Positions 8,493 to 16,724 are shown, counted from the stretch's first letter. The stretch is 64,000 nucleotides of DNA from Thioglobus_C sp964448305 (GCA_964448305.1 CAYUWB010000004.1:10148-74147); one strand, 5' to 3'. Notes: generated by a model from the sequence alone, not told the origin. Numbers and translations are program-made.

Positions 8493-8981
8493 TTATTTTT
8501 GCACCTCAAACAAGCCTTTTTCTTTATTTTTATAAACATTATTCCAATCAAATACTTGGCCATTCATCGCAATATACACGCCATTTGTTTTACTTTGTAC
8601 AGCACTAAGCGCAGCGCCTAAATTAAACAACGCATCAGAATGGTCAATTGAATAAGGAATCATTGAGCCAAATAAAACCACCACTTTGTTTTTAACCTGA
8701 TTACCGAGTAGTTTGGCAGTCTGCGCCATGGTGTCTGTGCCATGCGTAATCACAATAGCATCTTCGCTAGATTCAAGACATTTGGATAAAATCAAATTTC
8801 TGTCTTCATCATTCATCTCTAGCGAGTCTTTTAAAAACAACACTTCGGAATCAATATCCACAGTCGATCGACTGCGATCTAACATCTCGTTCAAATGAGA
8901 AGTGCCAAACGTTAAACCACCTGTAAGTTCGTTATAAACTTTGTCGATGGTACCGCCAGTAATAAGAAGCTTGATTTTCAT
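8493..8981 (-). CDS. Single-domain asparaginase-like protein
   Basis: Resembles the N-terminal catalytic domain of type I/II asparaginases, which hydrolyse asparagine to aspartate and ammonia. Both nucleophile motifs are present: TGGTID (residues 8-13) and HGTDTM (80-85). The family usually has about 330 residues with a second domain that helps build the active site; here the protein stops at 162, and no remnant of the second domain is seen in the 61 bp before the yhdP-like gene. It may be a real short class or act on another amide. A TACAAT lies seven bases before the ATG, suggesting a leaderless transcript. Confidence 0.75.
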   Translation of the reverse strand: MKIKLLITGGTIDKVYNELTGGLTFGTSHLNEMLDRSRSTVDIDSEVLFLKDSLEMNDEDRNLILSKCLESSEDAIVITHGTDTMAQTAKLLGNQVKNKVVVLFGSMIPYSIDHSDALFNLGAALSAVQSKTNGVYIAMNGQVFDWNNVYKNKEKGLFEVQK

Positions 8982-9028
8982 AAGTGGTATTGTATCAAAA
9001 AATTTCGGAAATTTTGCAAATGGTCTTT

Positions 9029-9727
9029 TTAAGCTCTTTTTCCAAAGATATCCGAGCCGATTCTCACAAAAGTAGCGCCATTTTCAATGGCTAACTCGAG
9101 ATCAGCACTCATTCCCATGCTTAAAACCTCTAAATTTGGGTGTTTTTGCAGTATTTTCGCCATTTTTTTAAAACTTTGTTCAGCACTAGCAGGATTTGGA
9201 ATACACATAAAACCTCTTAGAGAAATATTTTGGAAATTTTCAAAATGAGGGATGATCTCATCAATTTCGTCAATTAATATGCCTGATTTAGTCGACTCGT
9301 TGTCAATATTGATTTGCAAAAGTACATTGAGCTTTTCTAAATTTTCTGGGCGTTGATCATTAAGTCGTTTAGCAATTTTTAGCCGATCAACACTGTGCAC
9401 CCAGCTAAAATTTTGCGCAATTTGCTTGGTTTTGTTTGATTGGATCGGGCCGATAAAATGCCAGATTAAATCTTGCCCTCCCAGAGGACTGCTGTTTAGC
9501 GCTTGCCCTCCCAGAGGACTGCTGTTTAGCGCTTGCCCTTTTAAACTCTCAATTTTATCCAGCGCCTCTTGAAGGTAATTTTCCCCAAAATGTCGCTGCC
9601 CTGCGTCAATCGCTTGCTGAAGATCTGAAGCTGGTTTGGTTTTGCTAACGGCAATTAGCGTTACTTGCTTTTTTGTATCAACCGCATTAATACGGTTTTG
9701 AACTTTTTTTAAATTATCAGCTATCAA
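9029..9727 (-). CDS. yggS: PLP homeostasis protein YggS/PLPBP
   Basis: YggS-type proteins bind pyridoxal phosphate on a lone TIM barrel and buffer B6 supply; they are not known enzymes. Motifs seen: VSKTKPASDLQQAI with the PLP lysine, FGENYLQEALDKI, WHFIGPIQSNKTK, and GMSADLELAIENGATFVRIG near the end. Length is 232. Between the GENY helix and WHFIGP there is an added linker made of a 10-residue unit (GQALNSSPLG) present twice, coded by a 30-bp direct repeat. The start is TTG at 9727, in a TTGA overlap with the upstream stop. Confidence 0.93.
   Translation of the reverse strand: MIADNLKKVQNRINAVDTKKQVTLIAVSKTKPASDLQQAIDAGQRHFGENYLQEALDKIESLKGQALNSSPLGGQALNSSPLGGQDLIWHFIGPIQSNKTKQIAQNFSWVHSVDRLKIAKRLNDQRPENLEKLNVLLQINIDNESTKSGILIDEIDEIIPHFENFQNISLRGFMCIPNPASAEQSFKKMAKILQKHPNLEVLSMGMSADLELAIENGATFVRIGSDIFGKRA
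9472..9539. repeat. 30-bp in-frame tandem repeat inside yggS (2.3 copies)
   Basis: The unit CTTGCCCTCCCAGAGGACTG plus ten further bases occurs at 9472-9501 and again, identical, at 9502-9531; the first eight bases of a third copy follow (9532-9539). The repeat is a multiple of three, keeps the frame, and is visibly more GC-rich than the surrounding gene. Confidence 0.95.
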
Positions 9728-10581
9728 AAGACTTTAGTTGCGTCAAATACTGGTCCGTCCACACAAACCCGTTTCATCGCTGGGCCGTTATCTGTTGTAA
9801 CCTCTACCACACAACCGGCACAACCGCCCACACCACAAGCCATATACTCTTCAAGTGAAACCTGGCATGGTAAATTGTACTCTTTTGCTAGATTGGCCAC
9901 CGCCTCAAGCATTGGGTGTGGGCCGCAAGAGTAAACTTCAACTTGCGCCAGATCATCGGCAGACAAACTGTCTAAATATACTTTGGCTAAATCAGTGACA
10001 TAACCTTGATAAACACCTTCATAATCTTGCAAGCTTGCAAGTCTACAGGCTACTCCCCAATCTTCTAATAGTGGCATAGTGTGGCTTGCTTCTGGGCATG
10101 GATTGCCCATTTTGCTTAGTTCTGGTGTGAATGGGAATGGAACTTCAGAGCCTAAAATGACAAAAGGATCATAATCACTGTCCTTAATATTTTGCGCAAT
10201 AGAAATCATTGGTGGCATGCCCACACCGCCGCCAATTAACAAAGGTAATTTCTTATCTGTCATTTTAAAACCATTACCAATCGGGCCAATAACGGATAAC
10301 ATTTCACCAATTTTGCGCTCAGCTAGTTGACGAGTGCCCTCGCCCACGACTTTATAAAGCAAATCAAAGGTGCCATTATCAATATCAACCGACATAATAG
10401 AAATTGGTCGGCGCATGGCTAATGCATCAGAAACAGTAATGTGCACAAACTGCCCAGGCTTAGTCGCTTTGGCAATTTCGCTTGAGTCAATGGTTAAAAT
10501 GTATTGGCTGCCTTCAAACTGATAATGCGCCAGAATTTGGCATTCAAGAACTTGAATGCTATCGCGATTCGCTTTATTCAT
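9724..10581 (-). CDS. PyrK-like iron-sulfur flavoprotein (dihydroorotate dehydrogenase electron transfer subunit type)
   Basis: A ferredoxin-reductase-like protein: FAD motif RRPISI near residue 59, a nucleotide-binding GGGVGMPPMISIA around 118, and a C-terminal 2Fe-2S motif EYMACGVGGCAGCVV with a fourth cysteine in RVCVDGPVF. This matches PyrK, which passes electrons from PyrD type 1B to NAD; related proteins pair with other dehydrogenases. No pyrD is in the window, so the partner is unknown. It overlaps the argB stop by eight bases and yggS by four, inside a tightly packed run. Confidence 0.82.
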   Translation of the reverse strand: MNKANRDSIQVLECQILAHYQFEGSQYILTIDSSEIAKATKPGQFVHITVSDALAMRRPISIMSVDIDNGTFDLLYKVVGEGTRQLAERKIGEMLSVIGPIGNGFKMTDKKLPLLIGGGVGMPPMISIAQNIKDSDYDPFVILGSEVPFPFTPELSKMGNPCPEASHTMPLLEDWGVACRLASLQDYEGVYQGYVTDLAKVYLDSLSADDLAQVEVYSCGPHPMLEAVANLAKEYNLPCQVSLEEYMACGVGGCAGCVVEVTTDNGPAMKRVCVDGPVFDATKVF

Positions 10582-11452
10582 TGCAAGTGATTAAAGTACC
10601 AACACCACTATCAGTAAAGACCTCTAAAAGTACAGCGTGCGATACACGGCCATCAATAATGTGTGTGGATTTAACACCGCTCTTAACCGCTGATAACGCA
10701 CAGCCAATCTTTGGTAGCATACCACCGTGAATGGTGCCATCGTCAATCAGCCCATCGACTGTCTTGGCATCAAGTCCAGTTAATAGATCATCATTGGCAT
10801 CCAACAAACCTTTAGTATTAGTGAGTAGAATTAATTTTTCTGCATTCAAAGCCTCAGCAATAGAGCCGGCTACTAAATCAGCATTAATGTTGTAAGAAAA
10901 GCCATCTTTACCCACGCCAATTGGAGCAATCACCGGAATAAAATCACCTTTAAGCAATAAATCAATTACCGAAGTGTCAATATTTTCAACTTCACCAACA
11001 TGACCAAGATCGATAATTTCAGACGTTGGATGATCAACATGCTTGAGTTTTTTGGCTGAAATTAAGCTACCATCTTTTCCCGTAAGGCCAATTGAATGAC
11101 CACCATGCTGATGAATCAAGTTAACAATTTCTTTGTTAACCAAACCGCCAAGCACCATTTCCACCACATCCATAGTCTCACTATCAGTCACACGCATGCC
11201 ACCAACAAACTCACTTTGTTTGCCAATTTTTTCCAAAGTTTTGCCAATTTGAGGGCCGCCGCCATGCACCACGATCGGGTTCATGCCTACAGATTTCATT
11301 AAGACAATATCACGCGCAAAGCTAGATTTTAGTTTTTCGTCAACCATGGCATTACCGCCATATTTAATGACGATGGTTTTGCCTTGAAATTTTTGAATAT
11401 AGGGCAATGCCTCAGTTAAGACATTGGCAATATTATGCGTATTATTAGTCAT
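10574..11452 (-). CDS. argB: Acetylglutamate kinase
   Basis: ArgB phosphorylates N-acetylglutamate, the second step of arginine synthesis in the cytosol. The 292-residue protein carries the amino-acid-kinase nucleotide motifs IVIKYGGNAM (residues 27-36) and VVHGGGPQIG, and the NINADLVAGSIAEAL segment around the active site. The length is normal. It is followed by the PyrK-like gene with an 8-bp overlap, and preceded 51 bp upstream by a small cytochrome gene; no other arg genes are nearby. Confidence 0.96.
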   Translation of the reverse strand: MTNNTHNIANVLTEALPYIQKFQGKTIVIKYGGNAMVDEKLKSSFARDIVLMKSVGMNPIVVHGGGPQIGKTLEKIGKQSEFVGGMRVTDSETMDVVEMVLGGLVNKEIVNLIHQHGGHSIGLTGKDGSLISAKKLKHVDHPTSEIIDLGHVGEVENIDTSVIDLLLKGDFIPVIAPIGVGKDGFSYNINADLVAGSIAEALNAEKLILLTNTKGLLDANDDLLTGLDAKTVDGLIDDGTIHGGMLPKIGCALSAVKSGVKSTHIIDGRVSHAVLLEVFTDSGVGTLITCNE

Positions 11453-11503
11453 TTATTTTTCTAAAAAACAATCTTATTTGACGGGTATTTTACCAATATA
11501 AAT

Positions 11504-11911
11504 TTATTTAAATCTTTTATCGTATTTTTGTTGTAATTCAGCAGGCCATAGGCTGTGAATATAATCTAACAAACCTTGTTTTTCTTCATTGTTAAGCTTA
11601 TCTTTAAACCCTGGCATCCAACCACCAAGTTTAGCGCCGCCATTGTTAATCGTTGACAATAATACTTCAGGTGAATGATGCCAAGCATGTGCTGTTCCAT
11701 TTAACGGCGGCGCTGGAAACTTACCATTTTCAAGTCTTTTCTTCCAATCCCCAGTTAAGCCTTGTGCGCCTTTACCATGACAAGCAACACAGTTTTTATC
11801 AAAAGTTACTTTTCCTAGTTGAACACTATCTTCGACTTTTGCTTGCGCATCGTCACTATCAAAACAACCCGTTAAAAAAACTGTAGCTAAAATCAATACT
11901 AATCTTTTCAT
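11504..11911 (-). CDS. Monoheme cytochrome c lipoprotein
   Basis: A 135-residue class I cytochrome c. The N-terminus has a lipoprotein signal with the lipobox LTGC (Cys16), so it is probably anchored in a membrane on the periplasmic side. One heme site, CVACH (around residue 41), and a C-terminal region with a WMPGF methionine likely to be the sixth ligand. The start overlaps the hemW stop by four bases. The electron partner is unknown; in this setting it may serve respiration linked to sulfur oxidation. Confidence 0.9.
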   Translation of the reverse strand: MKRLVLILATVFLTGCFDSDDAQAKVEDSVQLGKVTFDKNCVACHGKGAQGLTGDWKKRLENGKFPAPPLNGTAHAWHHSPEVLLSTINNGGAKLGGWMPGFKDKLNNEEKQGLLDYIHSLWPAELQQKYDKRFK

Positions 11912-13014
11912 AAAAATCTCTCAATTAAATCATTTAAAAAATTATAACCCTTATTACTTGGCTGTACTTGCTTGTTGTCAATAAGTAATAAACCTAAGTC
12001 TTGTGCTTGTTGTAATTGCCTCTCAATGGCCCGGAGTGATTGACCAGTGTGATCTTCAAATAAATCTAGCGAAAACCCCTCTTTTAATCGCAGTGCATTT
12101 AGCATAAATTCAAATGATAAATTTTCTATTGAATCAACAATAGCTATTGGATTATTGACATAGTCTTTGGGTGATTTTGGTTTTTTTGTTCTCAGCACTT
12201 GCCCTGTGTTGAGATTGGTAATTTTTCCATGAGCACCGGCGCCAATACCGATGTAATCACCAAATTGCCAATAATTTAAATTGTGCTTAGAGGGTTTTTT
12301 GCCAAAGGCTGACACTTCATAACGCACAAAATCATGTTGTTCTAATAACGCCACACCCTGCTCACCCATTTTCCAAATGTCATCATCTTGTGGCAAAGCT
12401 GGTGGGAACTTGGCGAACAAGGTATTCGGCTCAATGGTGAGTTGATAAAACGAAATATGCTGTGGGTTTAGGCTGATCGCCTGATTAAGATCAGCCAAAC
12501 ACTCATCAACGCTTTGCCCTTCTAAGCCATACATCAAGTCAATATTAAAATTATCAAATATCTGGCTTGCAAAGGTGCAAGCCTTGCTTGCCTCTTGTGC
12601 GCTATGAATACGACCTAAGGATTTAAGATGGTGGTCTTGAAAGGATTGCACGCCAATAGACAGTCGGTTAATACCAATGTCTTTAAAGGCTTTGAATTTT
12701 TCAATCTCAAATGTACCGGGATTGGTCTCTAGGGTGATTTCAATATTTTGATCAAACGTTAGTTTTGATTTTAAGCCAGTAAATAGATTGCTTAATTCCT
12801 CTGCACTCATGAGGCTTGGCGTGCCACCACCGATAAAAATAGAATGAATGTTGCGACCTTGTACGTAGCTCAAATCTTCATCCAAATCCTTAAGCAAGGC
12901 TTCAATATAACCACCCCTATTCTCGCCTTCATGAGAGTTGAAGTCGCAATACGGGCATTTTTTAACACACCATGGATAATGGATATACAGTGATAAAGGT
13001 GGCAATTCTAACAA
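11908..13014 (-). CDS. hemW: Radical SAM heme chaperone HemW
   Basis: HemW is a radical SAM protein related to HemN that binds heme and delivers it to respiratory proteins; it lacks coproporphyrinogen oxidase activity. The radical SAM motif is CVKKCPYC in YIHYPWCVKKCPYCDFNSH, followed by FIGGGTPSLM. At 368 residues it has the HemW length, with no HemN N-terminal extension. The start is TTG at 13014, four bases after the rdgB stop; no ATG fits the conserved N-terminus. Downstream it overlaps a cytochrome c gene, which suits a role in heme use. Confidence 0.93.
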   Translation of the reverse strand: MLELPPLSLYIHYPWCVKKCPYCDFNSHEGENRGGYIEALLKDLDEDLSYVQGRNIHSIFIGGGTPSLMSAEELSNLFTGLKSKLTFDQNIEITLETNPGTFEIEKFKAFKDIGINRLSIGVQSFQDHHLKSLGRIHSAQEASKACTFASQIFDNFNIDLMYGLEGQSVDECLADLNQAISLNPQHISFYQLTIEPNTLFAKFPPALPQDDDIWKMGEQGVALLEQHDFVRYEVSAFGKKPSKHNLNYWQFGDYIGIGAGAHGKITNLNTGQVLRTKKPKSPKDYVNNPIAIVDSIENLSFEFMLNALRLKEGFSLDLFEDHTGQSLRAIERQLQQAQDLGLLLIDNKQVQPSNKGYNFLNDLIERFL

Positions 13015-13018
13015 TGAT

Positions 13019-13606
13019 TTAACTTTTTAATTCTTTCAATAATGCATCAAGCGCTTGGCCTCGATGCGAAATGGCATTTTTAATTTCAGGCGCTAACTCA
13101 GCTGACGCACAACCATGGGTTGGCACATGGAAGATTGGGTCATAACCAAAGCCATTTTCACCCACCTTTTCGCGAAGAATTTCACCCTCCCAACCTCGCT
13201 GGATAACAATTGGTGTTGGGTCATTTGCATGCTCAACAAAGACAATGGCACACCAAAATCGAGCACTACGATCACCATCAGCAACACCTCTCATTTCATC
13301 TAATAGTTTTTGCGTATTGTCTTCATCATCGCCATGATTGCCAGCATAACGCGCCGAATAAATACCGGGCTCGCCATTTAAGGCATCAACCACAATACCT
13401 GAGTCGTCCGCCAACGCGCTCAAGCCTGATTGTGCGCTTGCATTACGCGCTTTGATTAGTGCATTTTCAACAAAAGTTAGGCCGGTTTCTGGCACTTCTT
13501 CAACCTGCATATCGCTCATAGAGACCACTTCGTACAGGCCATCTAACATTGCATTGAATTCTCTAATTTTGCCTTTGTTGTTACTCGCAAGAATGATTTT
13601 TTTCAT
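13019..13606 (-). CDS. rdgB: dITP/XTP pyrophosphatase
   Basis: RdgB hydrolyses non-canonical purine nucleotides (dITP, XTP) to keep them out of DNA. The 195-residue protein begins with ILASNNKGKIREF and contains ALADDSGIVVDALNG with the catalytic aspartates, then YSARYAG and GFGYDPIF, all family hallmarks. It heads the minus-strand run rdgB-hemW-cytochrome-argB and faces rpiA across a 45-bp divergent spacer. Confidence 0.96.
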   Translation of the reverse strand: MKKIILASNNKGKIREFNAMLDGLYEVVSMSDMQVEEVPETGLTFVENALIKARNASAQSGLSALADDSGIVVDALNGEPGIYSARYAGNHGDDEDNTQKLLDEMRGVADGDRSARFWCAIVFVEHANDPTPIVIQRGWEGEILREKVGENGFGYDPIFHVPTHGCASAELAPEIKNAISHRGQALDALLKELKS

Positions 13607-13613
13607 AATGATG

Positions 13614-13619
13614 TATAAT
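13614..13619 (+). promoter_or_regulatory. Candidate -10 box for rpiA
   Basis: TATAAT, 32 bases before the rpiA ATG, in the short divergent spacer with rdgB. No clear -35 hexamer is visible; the preceding TG abuts the hexamer and so is not a canonical extended -10. Confidence 0.35.
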
Positions 13620-13651
13620 TGATTGAATATTTAGATTTTATGGAGCATATC

Positions 13652-14314
13652 ATGACTCAAGACGAAATGAAATTTGCGGTCGCACAAGAGGCGCTTAAAT
13701 TTGTCGTAAAAGACACTATTATAGGCGTAGGCACCGGATCAACAGCAAATTTTTTCATTGATGCACTAGCCACAATGAAAGATGACATTAAAGGCGCAGT
13801 GGCCAGTTCTGTTGCGACTGCTGAGCGCTTAGAGGGTCATGGAATTAAAGTATTTGATCTAAATGAAGTAGAAGCAATTTCAGTTTATATTGATGGTGCC
13901 GATGAGTCTGACGATGGCCTAAACCTAATTAAAGGTGGCGGTGGTGCACTGACGCGTGAAAAAATCGTGGCTGCTGTGGCTGATAAATTCGTCTGTATTG
14001 CTGACGAATCAAAACTGGTTAATACCATGGGTGATTTCCCATTGCCTGTTGAGGTGATTCCAATGGCAGCAAACTATGTTAAACACCAAATCACGCGCCG
14101 TATTGGTGGCACGCCTTTTGTTAGAGAAAACTTTGTTACCGATAATGGCAACCTAATTCTAGATGTTGAAGGTTTAAAAATCACAGACCCTAAGGCCATG
14201 GAAACAGAGCTAGACAGTATTGTTGGTGTGGTGACTAACGGCTTGTTTGCTAATCGTGGTGCCAATGTATTATTACTCGGCACACCGACTGGCGTTGATG
14301 TTGTTGGTGCTTAA
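13652..14314 (+). CDS. rpiA: Ribose-5-phosphate isomerase A
   Basis: RpiA interconverts ribose-5-phosphate and ribulose-5-phosphate in the pentose phosphate and Calvin pathways. I start it at the ATG at 13652 because the protein MTQDEMKFAVAQEALKFV aligns with the E. coli N-terminus and TGGAG lies upstream; a longer TTG reading from 13619 adds residues foreign to the family. The 220-residue product has GVGTGSTANFFIDAL, DGADESD and KGGGGALTREK. It converges on the M48 protease gene with a 4-bp overlap of 3' ends. If the host fixes carbon, it also serves that cycle. Confidence 0.96.
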   Translation: MTQDEMKFAVAQEALKFVVKDTIIGVGTGSTANFFIDALATMKDDIKGAVASSVATAERLEGHGIKVFDLNEVEAISVYIDGADESDDGLNLIKGGGGALTREKIVAAVADKFVCIADESKLVNTMGDFPLPVEVIPMAANYVKHQITRRIGGTPFVRENFVTDNGNLILDVEGLKITDPKAMETELDSIVGVVTNGLFANRGANVLLLGTPTGVDVVGA

Positions 14315-15651
14315 TCGAGATTTTTATACAAATCTAGTATTTGTTGCAGGTTGTCAATTCTCACACTGATGACATCATGCAAGTCTTGCGAGTGAGTAAC
14401 CGCCTTTGCGCGCTCATAATGCCCAATCGCTTTGTCTAACTTGCCTTGCACAATCAGTGCTTTTGCACTTTGAATGTGAGATCGGTCAAAATTACCCAGC
14501 TCAACAAACAAACTTGATAGCAGTTGATGCGACTGATAACTGCCTTTATTAACGCGCAAAAAAGGTTTTAAAGTTGACACGCCTAAGCGCGGTTGCTGAT
14601 TATCTAAATAAGCTTGGGCAGCATAATACAAACTCGCTTCATCTTCTTCAATTAAACTATTATGGTCAAAATACCGTTGTGCTTGATCAATATCGCCTAA
14701 CTTAGAGGCAATACGTCCTGCCAAAATATAACTGGGTTTATCTTGGTTTGATTTCAATAATTCGTCCACATGTATCTTAGCATTTGAATATTCTTGCTGT
14801 TCAAATGCTTGATAAGCTTGCATATAACGCGTAATTGCTTTATCTTTTTCAAGCTTTATACGGCCATGTTTGTGAAAATACAATTTGGCTTTGGTTGTTA
14901 TGTATTCAAACGAATCTTTTCTATAATCTCCCGAGACTCTTGCTGCGCGTTGCATGCTGTCAGAGATACGATTGATACTCAAAGGGTGTGAGCGTAAAAA
15001 TTCTTCAGCACTAGAGCTGTCTTTTAATTTTTCAAAAAAATGTGCCATGCCTTGTGGATCAAAACCTGATTTAGATAACATAACCGTACCGATACGATCG
15101 GCCTCCCATTCGTGCTCTCGAGTGAAATTAATACTTTGTTGTGCTGTACCTGCAACGGTTGAAGCGGCAATTGCCTGAGAGGCATCAGAGTTATCGACCA
15201 ACGCTGCTGCCAACATGCCAGCCACCATTAAATAAGTTTGCTTATCGGTTTTTTCACTAAATCGATTTAAATGATTTTGAGTAACATGTGATATTTCATG
15301 CGAAAGCACGCCTGCTAATTCTGACTCAGAATCTGAGCTAAGCAGCATACCTGTATGCACACCAATATAACCGTATGGGCCAGCAAAAGCATTAATACTG
15401 TCATCATTTAACAATAAAAAACCAAAATTCTTATCAGGATTTTCACTATGTTTAACTAACTCATGCCCCAGTTCACGCAGATAGGTAGTCATTTCTACAT
15501 CGGCAATAACAGAATCTGTATTCCAGATTAGCTGTAAAAATTCGTTGCCTCGTTTTTTCTCACTTAGAGACTCTGAGACTTGCAGCTCTGGAACTCTGAG
15601 TGCAAAAGCCAAAAATGGCATTAAAAATAACCAGGATAAATTCTTTATCAT
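14311..15651 (-). CDS. bepA: BepA-like periplasmic M48 metalloprotease with TPR domain
   Basis: BepA/YfgC-type proteins are periplasmic zinc proteases and chaperones that help fold or remove outer-membrane proteins such as LptD. Start set at the ATG 15651, which begins a signal peptide (MIKNLSWLFLMPFLAFA); the reading frame is open to a TTG at 15699 but that would bury the signal. Zinc motif HEISH in VLSHEISHVTQNH, third ligand region EHEWEADRIG, and C-terminal helical TPR-like repeats from about residue 270. A TATAAT ends six bases before the ATG with no Shine-Dalgarno, hinting at a leaderless transcript. The gene symbol is by family resemblance. Confidence 0.85.
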   Translation of the reverse strand: MIKNLSWLFLMPFLAFALRVPELQVSESLSEKKRGNEFLQLIWNTDSVIADVEMTTYLRELGHELVKHSENPDKNFGFLLLNDDSINAFAGPYGYIGVHTGMLLSSDSESELAGVLSHEISHVTQNHLNRFSEKTDKQTYLMVAGMLAAALVDNSDASQAIAASTVAGTAQQSINFTREHEWEADRIGTVMLSKSGFDPQGMAHFFEKLKDSSSAEEFLRSHPLSINRISDSMQRAARVSGDYRKDSFEYITTKAKLYFHKHGRIKLEKDKAITRYMQAYQAFEQQEYSNAKIHVDELLKSNQDKPSYILAGRIASKLGDIDQAQRYFDHNSLIEEDEASLYYAAQAYLDNQQPRLGVSTLKPFLRVNKGSYQSHQLLSSLFVELGNFDRSHIQSAKALIVQGKLDKAIGHYERAKAVTHSQDLHDVISVRIDNLQQILDLYKNLD

Positions 15652-15702
15652 GAACTCATTATATTTGACTATTGGATGGTGAGCGATTAAAATAGCCAAA
15701 CT

Positions 15703-15720
15703 TATTAGTTACAACTAATA
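15703..15720. promoter_or_regulatory. 18-bp operator-like palindrome between bepA-like gene and tusA
   Basis: TATTAGTT, two central bases AC, then AACTAATA: a perfect inverted repeat with 8-bp arms. It lies 50 bp before the tusA ATG, in the divergent spacer that must hold both promoters. The regulator is unknown. Confidence 0.4.
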
Positions 15721-15769
15721 CGTTTTATTTATTTAAAATTCAAATTATAATTTTACAAGGAGTCCTATC

Positions 15770-15994
15770 ATGGCTGACGAAACTTTAGATGCATCAGGCT
15801 TAAACTGCCCATTACCAATTTTAAAAACTAAGAAAGCATTATCAAAAATGGATGCTGGAAAAATCTTAGACGTTATTTCTACCGATGCGGGTTCAGTGAA
15901 AGATATCGAAGCTTTTTGTAACCAAACTGGTAACAAACTCATGTCAACTGTCGAAGATGGTGGCAAATACGTTTTTACCATTGAAAAGGTTTAA
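15770..15994 (+). CDS. tusA: Sulfur carrier protein TusA
   Basis: TusA carries a persulfide on a conserved cysteine; in sulfur oxidisers it hands sulfur between rhodanese, DsrEFH/DsrE2 and heterodisulfide-reductase-like enzymes, and in other bacteria it serves tRNA thiolation. The 74-residue protein has the diagnostic LNCPLPIL with Cys13. A good ribosome site AAGGAG (15757-15762) precedes the ATG. It is followed 29 bp later by a DsrE2-type gene, an arrangement known from sulfur-oxidising bacteria and archaea, which favours the dissimilatory role here. Confidence 0.94.
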   Translation: MADETLDASGLNCPLPILKTKKALSKMDAGKILDVISTDAGSVKDIEAFCNQTGNKLMSTVEDGGKYVFTIEKV

Positions 15995-16023
15995 AACAAC
16001 AAACACGCTAGAGGAGAATACAA

Positions 16024-16539
16024 ATGTCAGATAACAATAAAATGACGATCATCGCCACTAAAGGTACTTTTGACTGGGCTTTTCCTCCCTTCATTATTGC
16101 TTCTACGGGTGTTGCAATGGATAAAGAAGTGACAATTTTCTTTACTTTTTACGGTTTGAATCTTTTACTAAAAGATACATCAAAATTAAGAGTGACACCA
16201 ATTGGTAATCCATCAATGCCAATGAAGATGCCGTTTGGCCCTAAGTGGTTACAGAACATTGATTTTGGCCCTAAAATTCCTAATATTCTTTGGAATATCC
16301 CAGGTGCCGATACTTTGGTAACTTACTTAATGAAAAAGACCATGGCTAAACACGGTGTTGCAAAGTTAGACGACCTTCGTTCTATGTGTCAAGAATTTGA
16401 TGTTAAGTTCATTGCATGTGAAATGACTGTTGAGCTATTTGGTTACAGTAAAGATGACTTTATTGATGGTGTTGAGTTTGCTGGTGCGGCGTCATACTTT
16501 GATGAAGCGGCTTCAGGCAATCATCACTTATACATGTAA
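16024..16539 (+). CDS. dsrE2: DsrE2-type sulfurtransferase
   Basis: A 171-residue DsrE/DsrF-like protein of the DsrE2 kind, which in sulfur oxidisers exchanges persulfide sulfur with TusA. Family marks: TIIATKGTFDWAFPPFIIA at the N-terminus, and two cysteines, C122 (RSMCQEFD) and C132 (IACEMT), ten residues apart as in DsrE2A. The middle (LLLKDTSKLRVTPIG to PNILWNIPGAD) is hydrophobic and may dip into the membrane. Transcribed with tusA from upstream; the pair ends at a palindromic repeat and a strong terminator. Confidence 0.88.
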   Translation: MSDNNKMTIIATKGTFDWAFPPFIIASTGVAMDKEVTIFFTFYGLNLLLKDTSKLRVTPIGNPSMPMKMPFGPKWLQNIDFGPKIPNILWNIPGADTLVTYLMKKTMAKHGVAKLDDLRSMCQEFDVKFIACEMTVELFGYSKDDFIDGVEFAGAASYFDEAASGNHHLYM

Positions 16540-16544
16540 TTTTT

Positions 16545-16663
16545 GCTTCGTATTTTTACCCTTGTTACTGCGTTAGACATTTCAAAACTCTCAATCACAT
16601 AGTTTCATCTATGCTCAATCGAGATTTTGTAAAGTCTGCCTTGTAAAAGAAAAAAATACTTGC
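16545..16663. repeat. ~119-bp imperfect palindromic repeat, copy 2 (MITE/REP-like)
   Basis: The spacer after dsrE2 folds as an imperfect inverted repeat with arms of about 55-58 nt: tip CATAG (16598-16602), TTTCAT loop, CTATG (16609-16613). Its reverse complement is a relative of the nuoD-nuoE spacer at 1253-1367: 20 of 25 bases match across the tip, and the CAAGTATTTTTTT start, the CAAGGC block and TAACGCAG end are shared. It has no coding content. Confidence 0.7.
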
Positions 16664-16680
16664 AAAAAAAGATAGTAATA

Positions 16681-16706
16681 AAAAAACCTCCTAACGGAGG
16701 TTTTTT
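16681..16706. terminator. Bidirectional rho-independent terminator
   Basis: AAAAAACCTCC, loop TAAC, GGAGGTTTTTT: an 11-bp stem with A- and T-runs on both sides. It ends tusA-dsrE2 from the left and the HAD/LOG/hemL run from the right. Confidence 0.93.
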
Positions 16707-16724
16707 TATTGTCTATTGAAAGAG

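Noticed and set aside
9724..10581. Sulfide dehydrogenase or NADPH-dependent glutamate synthase beta-like flavoprotein
   Set aside because: The C-terminal CGVGGCAGC with a fourth cysteine fits PyrK better, though the partner is unknown.
14794..14991. Plus-strand Phe/Cys-rich reading frame within the M48 gene
   Set aside because: Shadow of the minus-strand protease; no ribosome site and no conserved features.
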